Shown: positions 26,209 through 35,949, numbered from the stretch's first letter. The stretch is DNA of 64,000 bases from Gimesia aquarii (GCF_007748195.1 NZ_CP037920.1:124001-188000); one strand, 5' to 3'. The notes: generated by a model from the letters alone, not told the origin. Translations and numbers: made by a program.

Positions 26209-26928
26209 TTACCATGCAGAACAGCGTTTCCAGGCGATATGGCATTGAAAGGCCTCTGCAGACGGGACACCCGACTGAGTGCCACGAACCCTGCATTGCT
26301 GGAGCATAAGGTCTTGAAGAGGTGAGAAGCTCGAGTCCTTGCCGCGTTGTAATTGGCTTTGGTGGCAGTTGAGCATGTCCAGTTTTGTGCTAACATATTC
26401 ACTTATATCGATGTATAAGTGTGGCTCAAATTGTGTCATGTTAACAGTATCCATCCACCAGAGAACAGGTGGCTGGTTCAAAGCCGATGACTGTGTCTGG
26501 TTTCCAGTAGAGGCACTGAACCACGTAGCCGCTTCCGTGATAGCTGAGGCTGCACGGTGGTCGGCGTGATAGTCTGTTTGTGAATGTGCCAATACAAGCG
26601 TCGGTGAAAACTGCCGCATGATCTCTGTCAAATTACGGCGCTGTTCTAAGCTGTCAAATAGGGCGCCATCCGGATTTTCACCAAAGAAGAGATCTGCACC
26701 AAGTAGTTTCGCTGCTGTTTGCATTTCTTGACGTCGTACTTCGGCTAGTTTCTCGATAGGTGGTTCTGGCTGTCCTTTGTCTCCTTGACAGAGTACGCAT
26801 ATTCCAACGGTAGCGCCTTCATGATGGGCACGCGCCAAAGTACCCGCGCATAATAATTCTGCATCATCGGGGTGAGCTACAACAGCGAGAATGCGTTCTT
26901 GTAGGAAGTTTAATTTCATTTTGCTCAA
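26209..26928 (-). CDS. PIG-L (LmbE-like) deacetylase
   Basis: 239 aa. The metal-binding AHPDDAE motif is at about 18-24, GATVGICVLCQGDKGQ follows, and the second metal motif reads HSQTDYHADHRAAS. These features define the PIG-L family of zinc N-acetylglucosamine deacetylases (MshB, BshB, GlcNAc-PI deacetylase). The C-terminus RGTQSGVPSAEAF is typical, then ends within 13 residues, slightly short. It follows the glucosamine-6-phosphate-deaminase-like gene by 33 bp on the same strand, which suggests amino-sugar deacetylation coupled to deamination. It is convergent with the phage-like cassette, 30 bp from its last stop. Confidence 0.88.
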   Translation of the reverse strand: MSKMKLNFLQERILAVVAHPDDAELLCAGTLARAHHEGATVGICVLCQGDKGQPEPPIEKLAEVRRQEMQTAAKLLGADLFFGENPDGALFDSLEQRRNLTEIMRQFSPTLVLAHSQTDYHADHRAASAITEAATWFSASTGNQTQSSALNQPPVLWWMDTVNMTQFEPHLYIDISEYVSTKLDMLNCHQSQLQRGKDSSFSPLQDLMLQQCRVRGTQSGVPSAEAFQCHIAWKRCSAW

Positions 26929-26961
26929 CAGAGTTCATTGCAAGTGGATTAAAATATAAAA

Positions 26962-27840
26962 TTAGCGTAGCCGAATGTCGGGGAGATCAGCAACGTATTC
27001 CGCAACTGTGAGAGAAACATCAGTATGCGTTCGCAAAAGCGAAGCCGGGCAGTCGCCAGTAATGGGGCCTTGAAGGACTCTGCGAATGACCGAACTTTGC
27101 CAGATGCGGTTACAATAGAAATGCTGTTCTTTAGCAGCAAGAATTTCTTTCATTCCAATCGTAACAGCGCGCCAGGGGATTATGGAAATTTCACCACCTA
27201 CGGTTACAGAGTTAATAGTCCTTGTTTCCCGGGTTAAATTGAGGTTACGGGTAGGGAGCTGTAAGAATTCTTCCGTTGGGATCTTATGCCCTGGTTCGGG
27301 TGGTTCATTGAAGGCGATATGACCATTAATCCCAATTCCACCAAAGCAGGCATCCACTCCTTCCCGTTGATCAATCAATTGTTGGATAGCACCAACATTA
27401 TTTGGATCGGGACAGATGCGATTTTCGGGTAAAGGTGACAATTCCGGATTCAATAAGTCGTAGAATTTACGATTCATATAGCCGCGAAAGCTGAGTGGGT
27501 GGGAGATATCGACCCATTGATCGTCGTCTGTCAGATATTCATCCATATTGATCAGCATGACATCTCTAATTGAGTATTGGTTTTGATTCAACATGTCAGC
27601 CAATATAGGGTATTGATCGACGGGGCCAACAGGAACGATCAATGTGGCAGGGTGACCATTTTGCTCTGCCACTTTGATAGCCTTAAACATTGCCGTTGCC
27701 ATATGTTGAGCAATCTCAGACATATCTTTAACTATAGAAAGTTTAACTGCCGTTCCTTTAGCTAAAGCGTCACGATTGATTTTAAGGTAATCAGGAAATT
27801 CAGTCGTCATTGTATTGAGAGTACTTTTGCTTTGAGGCAT
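26962..27840 (-). CDS. Glucosamine-6-phosphate deaminase-like (NagB family)
   Basis: 292 aa. Family motifs: VMLINMDEYL (the DEY segment of NagB), CFGGIGINGHIAFNEPP (active-site His in GxGxxGHxAFNEP), and a C-terminal MKEILAAKEQ segment. The reaction is glucosamine-6-P to fructose-6-P plus ammonia in the cytosol. ATG 27810 is an alternative start. The next gene downstream is a PIG-L deacetylase (gap 33 bp) and the divergent gene is a fructose-6-P aldolase/transaldolase-like enzyme, all pointing to amino-sugar carbon entering as fructose-6-P. Confidence 0.87.
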   Translation of the reverse strand: MPQSKSTLNTMTTEFPDYLKINRDALAKGTAVKLSIVKDMSEIAQHMATAMFKAIKVAEQNGHPATLIVPVGPVDQYPILADMLNQNQYSIRDVMLINMDEYLTDDDQWVDISHPLSFRGYMNRKFYDLLNPELSPLPENRICPDPNNVGAIQQLIDQREGVDACFGGIGINGHIAFNEPPEPGHKIPTEEFLQLPTRNLNLTRETRTINSVTVGGEISIIPWRAVTIGMKEILAAKEQHFYCNRIWQSSVIRRVLQGPITGDCPASLLRTHTDVSLTVAEYVADLPDIRLR

Positions 27841-28025
27841 GATTTAGCTTTGATAACTTATTTCGGTGTGAAATATTCATGGAATAAAATCGCAGGATAG
27901 AATTATCAAATCAGATGAACTTATAATAAATGTATTAGAACACAACAGGTCTTCGCGACCAATTGATTTCAAAAGTTTATGTTACGATTTTCAAATCATT
28001 TTTCTCTTGAGTAATGGAATTCACA

Positions 28026-28688
28026 ATGAAATTGTTTCTGGATAGTGCAATCACAGATGAGATTAAGCACAGCCTTGAATATTGGGACTTGGATGGACTT
28101 ACAACAAACCCCAAGCATATCAATAATTCTGGTAAGCCTTTTTTGAAAGTAATTGAAGAGATCGCAGAATTGTTCACTGGCACTGATAAACCTGTGAGTG
28201 TGGAAGTGGATCCACATGTTACAGATTGGGAACAGATCGTAGAACAAGGAATCCAGCTTTCCAAAATGTCTCCTAATTTTGTAGTGAAAGTGGGCGCCAG
28301 CGAAGAAGGGTTTAAAGCGATTCGCGAGCTGACTAAGCAGGGAATTCGGACGAATGCCACTTTAATTTTTTCAGTTGCTCAGGCATGGCATGCGGCTCGA
28401 GCGGGAGCGTACTTTATCAGCCCCTTTATTGGATGGAAAGAAAATTATGGCGATTCGACAACAGAATTTATTCTGGAAGTCGCCGAAATGCTGGAACGAC
28501 ATCAATATGATTCACAAATTATTGCGGCTGCGATTCGTAATGCTCGGCAGATTGCAGATGTTGCTCTTGCGGGAGCCCATTGTGTGACTGCAGGTCTTGT
28601 TGTGTATCAGGATAGCATGCAAAACCCTTACACAGTCCATGGAGAGAAAGTATTCCAGAATGCATGGGACGCGACGCCAAAAAGTTAG
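28026..28688 (+). CDS. Transaldolase / fructose-6-phosphate aldolase-like protein
   Basis: Starting at ATG 28026 gives 220 aa, the short form typical of TalC/FSA proteins; ATG 28014 would add 4 residues. MKLFLDSA opens the barrel, GLTTNPK at 24-30 is the first motif, the Schiff-base lysine is K88 in NFVVKVG, followed by NATLIFSVAQAWHAARAGA and SPFIGW. It transfers or cleaves three-carbon dihydroxyacetone units with fructose-6-P. It is divergent from the NagB-like gene. One oddity is the segment ENYGDSTTEFI where the family usually has a fully conserved GR-type loop, so the exact substrate is open. Confidence 0.88.
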   Translation: MKLFLDSAITDEIKHSLEYWDLDGLTTNPKHINNSGKPFLKVIEEIAELFTGTDKPVSVEVDPHVTDWEQIVEQGIQLSKMSPNFVVKVGASEEGFKAIRELTKQGIRTNATLIFSVAQAWHAARAGAYFISPFIGWKENYGDSTTEFILEVAEMLERHQYDSQIIAAAIRNARQIADVALAGAHCVTAGLVVYQDSMQNPYTVHGEKVFQNAWDATPKS

Positions 28689-28752
28689 CTTTAGGCATTT
28701 TTAAATTCATGAATCTCTTCGCTTCAATGTTTCGATCAAGTCAGGACTTAGT

Positions 28753-30141
28753 ATGTTCATTATCAGTGGTATTTGCTCTGGAATAACGCGGTTTGGTTTT
28801 CTCTTATATTTTTTGAGTGTGTATCTATGCTTAGTATTATTTTCTACCAACAAGGCGTGTGCATCAGAGCGTTCAGAAAAACCGAATGTAATTATTATTT
28901 TTACAGATGATCAGGGATCTATTGATCTCAATTGTTATGGAGCGAAAGACTTGATTACACCCCATATGGATTCGATTGCCAATAGGGGAATTCGGTTTAC
29001 ACAGTTTTATGCCGCGGCACCTGTTTGCTCCCCTTCTCGTGCAGGTTTGTTGACAGGTAAGTTTCCTCAGCGAGCGGGTGTTCCCGGAAATGTTTCATCG
29101 CAACATGGCAAAAGTGGAATGCCTGCCGAGCAGGTTACGATTGCCGAAATGTTAAAAGATGCAGGATATCGAACAGGGCATGTGGGTAAGTGGCACTTGG
29201 GTTATACAAAAGAAACAATGCCAAATGGACAAGGATTTGATGAATCGTTTGGCCATATGGGAGGCTGCATCGATAACTATTCCCACTTCTTTTACTGGAA
29301 TGGTCCCAATCGACACGATTTGTGGAAAAACGGAAAAGAAGTATGGCATGATGGTACATATTTTCCTGATCTGATGGTTCGGCAATGTCAAAACTATATC
29401 AAAGAACACAGAGATGAACCGTTTTTTTTATATTGGGCGATCAATGTTCCTCATTACCCCTTGCAGGCAACTGATAAGTGGCGAAAGAAATATGCACATC
29501 TTCCTAGTCCACGAAATAAGTATGCTGCGTTTGTTTCTACGATGGATGACTGTATCGGCGAAGTATTAAAAACACTTGATGAGTTCAAACTTCGTGAAAA
29601 TACAATCGTCATTTTTCAATCTGATCATGGGCATTCACAGGAAGAAAGAACATTCGGGGGGGGAGGTAGTGCAGGACCTTTCCGTGGCGCCAAGTTTAGT
29701 TTATTTGAAGGAGGAATTCGTGTCCCTGCCATGATTTCCTGGCCTGGAACAATTGCAAAGGGAGAAAAACGTCATCAAATGGCAACAGGCTGTGACTGGC
29801 TACCGACCATCGCAGAACTAACTGGTACACCTCTTCCACAACAAAAACTAAACGGGAAAAGTCTAAAAACAGTCATTGATTCATCAGAAGCGCAGAGCCC
29901 CCATCGTGATTTCTATTGGCAAATTGGTAAAAGCTGGGCCATTCGAGAAGGTGATTGGAAGTTATTGGGGAATCCCCGTGATACGAGTCAGCAAGGTCAA
30001 CTTACCAAGCAGGATCAACTTTTTCTGGTAGACTTATCGAATGATCCTGGCGAAAAACGCAATCTTGCTGCCAGCAATCCTGCGAAACTAGAACGCCTTA
30101 AGCAAATTTATCGTCGCTACCAAACATCGCTCTCGAAATAA
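28753..30141 (+). CDS. Secreted sulfatase (arylsulfatase family)
   Basis: 462 aa. An N-terminal hydrophobic export signal covers about 14-31. The metal site begins with TDDQG at 51-55, and the formylglycine motif is C92 in VCSPSRAGLLTGKFPQR, which needs activation by a formylglycine-generating enzyme. GKWHLGY and QSDHGHSQ are the further active-site segments, and the C-terminal subdomain ends with RNLAASNP. It removes sulfate esters from carbohydrates outside the cytosol, a hallmark activity of marine planctomycetes. The next gene follows 37 bp later in the same direction but is unrelated. Confidence 0.93.
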   Translation: MFIISGICSGITRFGFLLYFLSVYLCLVLFSTNKACASERSEKPNVIIIFTDDQGSIDLNCYGAKDLITPHMDSIANRGIRFTQFYAAAPVCSPSRAGLLTGKFPQRAGVPGNVSSQHGKSGMPAEQVTIAEMLKDAGYRTGHVGKWHLGYTKETMPNGQGFDESFGHMGGCIDNYSHFFYWNGPNRHDLWKNGKEVWHDGTYFPDLMVRQCQNYIKEHRDEPFFLYWAINVPHYPLQATDKWRKKYAHLPSPRNKYAAFVSTMDDCIGEVLKTLDEFKLRENTIVIFQSDHGHSQEERTFGGGGSAGPFRGAKFSLFEGGIRVPAMISWPGTIAKGEKRHQMATGCDWLPTIAELTGTPLPQQKLNGKSLKTVIDSSEAQSPHRDFYWQIGKSWAIREGDWKLLGNPRDTSQQGQLTKQDQLFLVDLSNDPGEKRNLAASNPAKLERLKQIYRRYQTSLSK

Positions 30142-30178
30142 AACTGATCCTTCTAAAAGCAAAAATAAGATACGAACT

Positions 30179-30955
30179 ATGAACCAGCCAAATAAACGAC
30201 CTCGAACAAAAATTAGCTCGTTGGGTTGGACAGTTACAGTGGTTCTTTTTCTGATTATCTACTTAGTGATACAGGGCGAGAGAAACCATACGAATGATCA
30301 ATCGGTTTTAAATTCTGAAGAGTCGAGAGCACAAAACGTTCTTGATCCTTTTAAAGAAGCAAGTCGTCAATCAAATCTTGAAAAAGAGTTAGAGGCTCAA
30401 CAATCGGATCTGGTTCAGCAAAATGAAACTGATATTTCAAAATCAAAGAACTATCCGGTTACCTCTTCACAAGTATCTAAAAAACAGACTCCAGCGAATT
30501 CGAACCGACCACCACCACGAAACTCTTCAAAACAATCAAAAACTGCAAAGCCCAGTCTAGAATTAGGACAGCTTCGAGATTTAGGCAGTAAAGTCTGGGA
30601 GTCAGCTGCCGGCTTAAAATATGGCCCCGGTAGCCGAGAAAAACATCGGCTACTTCATGTTATGCGTCATGCTGAAGATCAGCCTAACCGTCCAGGGAAA
30701 CATGGAGTTTTTGCTGGGGAGGGCAATAGAAAAAAGGTACTTGTATTAATTGATGAGGCCTATCTTCAAGCGAACAAGGGGGGAAAGAACGTAGAGAAAA
30801 AAAAGGAAAGGAATCGAATCGTCTATACTGTAGACATGGGGCGTCGTATTGGATTTGTTGGAGGTCAGGTTGGGAACAAACAGGGGAAACCTCCTGCCTT
30901 CAAAATACGATTAATACTCGAAGGAACCAATGTGATCACAGCATTTCCTTTGTGA
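30179..30955 (+). CDS. Membrane-anchored protein with BECR-RNase-like C-terminal domain
   Basis: 258 aa. One transmembrane helix at about 15-32 (LGWTVTVVLFLIIYLVIQ), a Gln/Ser/Lys/Pro-rich linker (about 40-130), then a compact domain from ~140. That domain has HRLLHVMRHAEDQ, HGVF, VLVLIDEAY, TVDMGRRIGFVGGQVG, and ends in GTNVITAFPL. The His-rich opening, the DEA helix and the closing TAFP strand resemble the barnase/EndoU/colicin/RelE (BECR) nuclease-toxin fold in my reading. An inactive structural role is possible. A zinc-ribbon protein follows 25 bp later, in the position where an immunity gene would stand. Family assignment is tentative. Confidence 0.72.
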   Translation: MNQPNKRPRTKISSLGWTVTVVLFLIIYLVIQGERNHTNDQSVLNSEESRAQNVLDPFKEASRQSNLEKELEAQQSDLVQQNETDISKSKNYPVTSSQVSKKQTPANSNRPPPRNSSKQSKTAKPSLELGQLRDLGSKVWESAAGLKYGPGSREKHRLLHVMRHAEDQPNRPGKHGVFAGEGNRKKVLVLIDEAYLQANKGGKNVEKKKERNRIVYTVDMGRRIGFVGGQVGNKQGKPPAFKIRLILEGTNVITAFPL

Positions 30956-30980
30956 TGTTTTGAGGGCAAGGTCAAAATTT

Positions 30981-31259
30981 ATGTACTACGTTGGGACTTG
31001 TCCCTTTTGTGAACAAGGGAACTTAGGAATCCGCATCTGTAGCAAAGAAAGTGACGTGCTGATTTTGTGCGATGAATGCGACGCGGTTTGGCTTTCAACT
31101 AATTTAGACAGTAAGCCTCTGTTTCCTGAGCAACCACTTCTTCCTTGTCCTTATTGTCAAGGAAATCTTTCCGAAGGCTCTGCACACTGGGCCAACTTTG
31201 GGGAGATTTATATGAACGATTGGATTCATATTATCAAGGGAGAGGCCGATGAGTTTTAG
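30981..31259 (+). CDS. Small protein with two zinc-knuckle pairs
   Basis: I start at ATG 30981; the TTG at 30960 adds 7 residues. 92 aa. Cys pairs: GTCPFCEQGNLG, LCDECDAVW, and PCPYCQGNL give three CxxC units, enough for one or two zinc sites. The C-terminus WANFGEIYMNDWIHIIKGE is aromatic and acidic. It directly follows the membrane-anchored BECR-like protein, so it could bind and block it, but a generic zinc-ribbon role is equally open. Convergent with the next minus-strand gene, only 11 bp apart. Confidence 0.75.
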   Translation: MYYVGTCPFCEQGNLGIRICSKESDVLILCDECDAVWLSTNLDSKPLFPEQPLLPCPYCQGNLSEGSAHWANFGEIYMNDWIHIIKGEADEF

Positions 31260-31270
31260 AGTGAATTATT

Positions 31271-32293
31271 TTAAAAGACAATTTCTAATGTGTGTTTCTC
31301 TTTAAGAATTTTAGACTCGATTTTAATAGTGTCACGAGTTGCAGGAATTTTTGAGCCTGGGACTTTTACGATTAATTGTGAGACTCGCTTCTTTACTGGT
31401 AAGTAACCCCCTTTTTTGACAGGCCTGACTTGGCCTTTGAGCTGGGGTGTAAAGGTCGAGTTTGGCCAACGGACGTCCCAGGGTATTGATTGGCGGTGCT
31501 TATCTGTTCCAAGTACAATTCCCGATAAATCTGAAGCGCGATAACGGGTTGATTTGTAACTATAGGGTAGTTTGACCTGAATAATAATCAAGTAATCTTC
31601 GTTGAGGTCTGGATCCTTGGGGACTGTCCAGGCTGTAAAGCTTCCTACAGTAACGGCATTTCCCATGGGTTTGAATTTAAAATCGCCTCCCCCATTTCCT
31701 TTTCCGTCTCCGTCTTCTTCTCCTTCACCTTTTCCGAGATGCATAGAGAAATCTTCTTCAATTTCCTTTAGTGTCGAATCATTCTCACCTGTCAACGTTT
31801 TTACCGGCTGCATAACATTGAATTCGGTCGTTTTTCCACCTGCTTCTTCATCAATGCGTGTGTCCAATGGGTCGTTTAAGCCAAAGTTATCTTTGTCATC
31901 GAGGCTGGCAAGTGTCGAGAAATCATCATTTCCCTGGATGCCACCCACAATGACTATCGCCATGATTGTCAGAGCGGTCGAATGAAAAAGAAATGAAATT
32001 AAGTATCCCGTCGCTGTGAAACTGGCAATCCAAATAACTGCCTTTTCTTTAAATGAAAGGACAGGCTCATCATCCTCTTTGGCTAGTGACTGAGGTTGAG
32101 CAGAAAAACTCTGTCTCTTCATTTGTGATGACTGAGATAAATTCATCACATCTTGAGTTGCAGAATTAGTTTGATTCGACATGGAAATCGTAGCCGACTG
32201 GGAGAAAACTGTCTGGAGATTCTGAGAGAGTTCTTTACCAGACATTTCTGTTTTGTTTAAATTCATTGGACGCGATCTCACATCAAACTGCAT
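31271..32293 (-). CDS. Single-pass membrane protein of unknown function, 340 aa
   Basis: The N-terminal ~90 residues are Gln/Ser-rich and look disordered and cytosolic. One or two transmembrane helices lie at about 87-116 (AVIWIASFTATGYLISFLF and ALTIMAIVIVGG). Then comes an acidic, Gly-rich linker (GKGEGEEDGDGKGNGGGDF) and a C-terminal beta-rich domain of ~130 residues (SFTAWTVPKDPDLNEDYLII, YRASDLSGIVLGTDKH). This TM-plus-linker-plus-beta layout suggests an envelope protein exposed to the periplasm. ATG 32266 is an alternative start. No family recognised. Confidence 0.78.
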   Translation of the reverse strand: MQFDVRSRPMNLNKTEMSGKELSQNLQTVFSQSATISMSNQTNSATQDVMNLSQSSQMKRQSFSAQPQSLAKEDDEPVLSFKEKAVIWIASFTATGYLISFLFHSTALTIMAIVIVGGIQGNDDFSTLASLDDKDNFGLNDPLDTRIDEEAGGKTTEFNVMQPVKTLTGENDSTLKEIEEDFSMHLGKGEGEEDGDGKGNGGGDFKFKPMGNAVTVGSFTAWTVPKDPDLNEDYLIIIQVKLPYSYKSTRYRASDLSGIVLGTDKHRQSIPWDVRWPNSTFTPQLKGQVRPVKKGGYLPVKKRVSQLIVKVPGSKIPATRDTIKIESKILKEKHTLEIVF

Positions 32294-32512
32294 TGAACAA
32301 TGGGAGATGGCCCGACCGATAGATCTTAGATTTGAATATACTCCTAATTGTAATTATATATCGGACCGATTAGAATTGAATTCTTTTTTTCTTAAGAAGT
32401 AAGAGATAATCGGCAAAACCGGAAGCAGAATGCAAAAAATCCTTTTTTACTGTACAAACAGGTCGAGTTAGACCTCGAAATTCTAAATGGATGCTACTTT
32501 TAGTCGGTTAGA

Positions 32513-33751
32513 CTAAACAAGAACACGATGAAGTTCTTGTACGGTCGTAACTCCTTCAAGTATTTTTGCTTTACCAGAGTCTTCCATGGTGGTCATTCCC
32601 GAGCCAATTGCCATCTTTTGGATTTCTGTTTGTGATGCTCCTCTAAGAATGGCATCTCGCAATTCACCTTGAATTCCAAGCGTTTCAAAAATACCTGTAC
32701 GACCTACGTAACCAGTCTGAAAACAATGCTCGCAACCAGCCCCTTTTGCTATTTTAGAGTCTGGCAATTGATCTGAGTTGGTTCCAAGATATTCACAGGC
32801 TCCCGCATCTAATTGATCAGGTATTCGGCATTTTTCACAGATACATCTAATTAAACGTTGAGAAATGATGCCTTGGAGACTATCCGTAATGAACATTGAA
32901 GGTATTCCAAATTCTCTGAATACGTCAATTGCAGCAACGGCATCATTGGAGTGAAGAGTCGAGAGCACACGGATACCAGTGAGTCCTGCTCTGACGGCAA
33001 TATGTGCCGTTTCAGAATCACGGATTTCTCCTACCATGATTACGTTAGGATCTTGTCGAAGAACTCCCCTTAAGGCTTCGGCAAAACTAAACCCAATTTT
33101 GGGGTCTATTTGAATTTGATTGACACCTTCGATCCGACGTTCAACTGGGTCTTCAATCGTTGACAGACTCATTTCGGGTTGGTTTAGGTAGTCGAGACAA
33201 CTATAAATGGTTGTGCTCTTTCCCGAACCTACGGGCCCAACACTTAAGATCATTCCGTAGGGAGCATGGCAGTACCCGGTAATCTCGGATATCTGATGAT
33301 CGCTAAGTCCTAATTCGTTAAATTCTGTAAAACGCTTATGGTCTGGCATTAGTCGCAAGACAAGTCGTTCACCGTGAATAGTTGGCCCTGAACCAACTCG
33401 AATATCACGGCGATTTTGAAGTGTCTCATTATTAATGTGACCATCCTGAGCAAGGCGTCTCTCAGTGATATCCATATTTGCAGCTAGTTTGAGCCGTGAG
33501 ATGACTGAGGCAGCGGCTTCTTTGGGAAGCTGTATAATATCATGCAACATACCATCCACTCTCAAACGAAGTCGCAGACCATCCTCGAGAGGGTCCAAGT
33601 GGATATCAGTCGCCTGTAACTGAAAAGCTCTTTCCATCAATAGATCAACGAGTGGTCCTGGACCTACGACATCGACTAGTTCTCTTAGCTCTGCCTGTAG
33701 TGCCTGCTGGCGTCCCTCTTTCTTGTTTGCATTATCTGGTTTCTCTGACAT
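32513..33751 (-). CDS. Type II secretion / type IV pilus assembly ATPase (GspE/PilB-like)
   Basis: 412 aa from ATG 33751. It has the AAA-like core of secretion ATPases: ATDIHLDP (N-terminal domain), LRLRVDGML, Walker [10 protein letters not shown], the Asp box with [19 protein letters not shown], Walker [14 protein letters not shown], the His box LSTLHSNDA, and a tetracysteine zinc module (CICEKC ... GCEHC) before the C-terminus. The N1 domain usual in PilB/GspE is absent, so it begins close to the N2 domain. It drives assembly of a pilus or pseudopilus. No other secretion gene is adjacent; pseudopilins lie at 63 kb in this window. Confidence 0.92.
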   Translation of the reverse strand: MSEKPDNANKKEGRQQALQAELRELVDVVGPGPLVDLLMERAFQLQATDIHLDPLEDGLRLRLRVDGMLHDIIQLPKEAAASVISRLKLAANMDITERRLAQDGHINNETLQNRRDIRVGSGPTIHGERLVLRLMPDHKRFTEFNELGLSDHQISEITGYCHAPYGMILSVGPVGSGKSTTIYSCLDYLNQPEMSLSTIEDPVERRIEGVNQIQIDPKIGFSFAEALRGVLRQDPNVIMVGEIRDSETAHIAVRAGLTGIRVLSTLHSNDAVAAIDVFREFGIPSMFITDSLQGIISQRLIRCICEKCRIPDQLDAGACEYLGTNSDQLPDSKIAKGAGCEHCFQTGYVGRTGIFETLGIQGELRDAILRGASQTEIQKMAIGSGMTTMEDSGKAKILEGVTTVQELHRVLV

Positions 33752-33827
33752 CACTTTGACTCTTTCTGTCCTAACATTAATCGCTGAATTGGGTTTATCG
33801 AATCTAGAAATCGTTTATCATCAACAT

Positions 33828-34478
33828 TTAGATAAGTTTGACTAAACCGATTCCTCCTAAGATGATGCTACAAATCAGAACTACCACTCCCATAATTCTC
33901 AAATTTTTTCTTCGGTCTTTCAGAGCGGTTGCTCCAAGAAGTACTCCCGCAACTGAGAAGGAGATCGTAGCAATTAATGTGGATTTTGGATTGAGATTTA
34001 GGGAGTCACTTATATAAAGAGCAAAACAAGCAGCGGCAGACAAGAGTGCAACAATGCCCAAGAGTATCGGCATAGAGAAAATACGTCGCCTTTCAATCCG
34101 TTCTTGTTTTAAAGCCTGACTTAAATGCGCAATTGCTTCTTCTTCATTAGAGTAAATACGCCAAACTTTTTGGAGCCCGGAAATCTTAAGCACCTCTTCT
34201 ACCATATCACTGGTGTTGAGAATCGCCGTTTTTCCACCTTGTTCATCAACCAGTTTCCACACTTGAATAACAACAGCAACCAACGAACTGCTGATGTAAG
34301 TCAGTTTTGTTAAATCAATGATAACTGATGGACTCTTTTGGTTTTTGAGTTCCAGAAGGAGTAGGTCCCCTAAAGCCTCCAATTCGTTCCAGGCAGATTC
34401 ATTAAGTTCTGGAAGGAGTTGAACCTTGAGGTGGTCTTTGACAGTGGTAATGAGGTAAGGAACTTCTTGGGTAGCCAT
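33828..34478 (-). CDS. STAS-domain protein with C-terminal membrane segments
   Basis: 216 aa. Residues about 1-115 form a STAS/anti-anti-sigma fold (PSVIIDLTKLTYISSSLVAV carries the serine-containing loop, then NTSDMVEEVLKISGL). After a short linker there are three hydrophobic segments at about 139-158, 169-187 and 197-215. This couples a phospho-switch or ligand-binding domain to the membrane. GGAG precedes ATG 34478. It lies 77 bp upstream of the secretion ATPase on the same strand and may be co-transcribed. Partner kinase not seen here. Confidence 0.82.
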   Translation of the reverse strand: MATQEVPYLITTVKDHLKVQLLPELNESAWNELEALGDLLLLELKNQKSPSVIIDLTKLTYISSSLVAVVIQVWKLVDEQGGKTAILNTSDMVEEVLKISGLQKVWRIYSNEEEAIAHLSQALKQERIERRRIFSMPILLGIVALLSAAACFALYISDSLNLNPKSTLIATISFSVAGVLLGATALKDRRKNLRIMGVVVLICSIILGGIGLVKLI

Positions 34479-35265
34479 AAACCAATCTCCAACTAATCTC
34501 GATACAGACTGTATCGGGGCCCTGCATTAGCTCAATGTTTCATCATTGCATACTGGTTTTGTGTCACTGCTTTAGTGATAGCAATAAATTTCTGAATCTG
34601 ATTCAAAATAGCAATGCAGTTAGATTTTACCTATCTCAATTCGGACCAAAGTACAAGATTTAATAAGTATTTCTAGAGAAACGAGTTTGCTTAATTACAT
34701 ATTAACAAATGCGAATTACAATTTTTATATAGTGTGAGTGCATAAGGGTTCAATTGATCACTTTAAGGCTGTGTAGACTGAGTTGAGATGATGATTTCAA
34801 CACAAATTGCGATATATCCATTAACAATGTCATCCTGAAAGCCACTTTGACAGTCTGGATATTATGTCAAGTTTTCTGAAGGTAGGGATTGTATCTGCCA
34901 GCCAAGTTAGAAAGGTCAAACAGTTAAATACCAAACAGTTAGCTGAAATTCAGTTTGACTATGGTTTTTAGGCGTACTTATAATCAAAGAATGACCGATT
35001 TCACAAAATAGGTTGTTTTTGCGCACAAGTTGTGGGTAGTATTTTACATTACACGTCTGAAGAATCGTGATGAATTCTGAATATTGGCTTCTATTTAAAG
35101 CCAAGCGATGATGAAAACGGATTCATTTCAAGCTTTTATTCAATGAAAACAATTATTATCTCGAGCTTAGATCGAAGTAGATAGATAAAAGTCAAATTAT
35201 AAATCATAATTAGTTTGAACCAGTTAATAAGATAAAGGTCTCTTTAGAGATCCAGGAATGAATCA
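34479..35265. other. Long AT-rich intergenic region, nothing clear
   Basis: About 790 bp between the divergent STAS and coiled-coil genes. No tRNA, hairpin terminator or good ORF was found. The length allows divergent promoters or a small RNA, but no specific signal was identified by eye. Confidence 0.5.
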
Positions 35266-35949
35266 ATGACCCGTTTTAGTAAAATCCTGTTAGTACTAGT
35301 GCTCTTTGCTAGTATCGCTTTTATGGGATTTGCCGCAGTTAGTTCAGTGGGAGGCCCCAACTGGCAAAAAGAGGCAGCGAAAATGACGGACTACCTGTTT
35401 GAACCTCAGCCAGGCGAGATATTGACATGGTCAGTTAAAACCAGACGGGGGGGCGAGCAAATTTCAACGTCTCCTGTTTTAGCAAAAGTGATCGTTGCTG
35501 CTCAGAAGCATAAGATTCAACAGCAAAACGAAAAAATTGATCAAATCACAAAGACAATACCACCCTTAGAAAAAGCAAAAGCGAATTGGAAAAAGATCAA
35601 TAAATTAGATCGTGAGGCAATGGACTTAATGGCAGCAGAGTTGAGTCAAAAAATTGCTACCTTGGATACTAAGATCACTCAACTTGCCAATGACGGCATT
35701 AAAATCAGCCAACAGACATTAGAAGTAAATCAAGAAGCAGCGGAACGAAGGTCTGATATTTTTCGGTTACAAGATCAGATTGATGAAATTCGGAATGAAA
35801 ACTATTTAGCACAAGAGCAACAAAAAACGCTACGTGATTATATTGCCAGGATCCAAGGTAAAGTACAGCGTCTTCAAAGGCAGAAAAAATTGCTGCAGAA
35901 GGCAGTTAAGGGTACTAACTATGAAGAAAATAGTATCTCACAAAAATAA
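35266..35949 (+). CDS. Membrane-anchored coiled-coil protein, paralogue A
   Basis: 227 aa. An N-terminal signal anchor at about 6-26 (KILLVLVLFASIAFMGFAAV) is followed by PNWQKEAAKM and then long helical segments with heptad spacing (about 80-220, for example IRNENYLAQEQQKTLRDYIA). It lies 66 bp ahead of a second coiled-coil protein whose N-terminus has the same pattern (KILVV...CFMGFAG...NNWRAES), so the two are related by duplication. AGGA 7 nt before ATG 35266. Envelope scaffold is the likely role. Confidence 0.85.
   Translation: MTRFSKILLVLVLFASIAFMGFAAVSSVGGPNWQKEAAKMTDYLFEPQPGEILTWSVKTRRGGEQISTSPVLAKVIVAAQKHKIQQQNEKIDQITKTIPPLEKAKANWKKINKLDREAMDLMAAELSQKIATLDTKITQLANDGIKISQQTLEVNQEAAERRSDIFRLQDQIDEIRNENYLAQEQQKTLRDYIARIQGKVQRLQRQKKLLQKAVKGTNYEENSISQK

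Noticed and set aside
25950-26309. A 119-aa plus-strand frame over the end of the ABC/GNAT gene
   Set aside because: It is a shadow across two real genes with no coding character.
32513-34478. GspE and STAS genes as a complete secretion locus
   Set aside because: No pilin, platform protein or secretin gene is adjacent.
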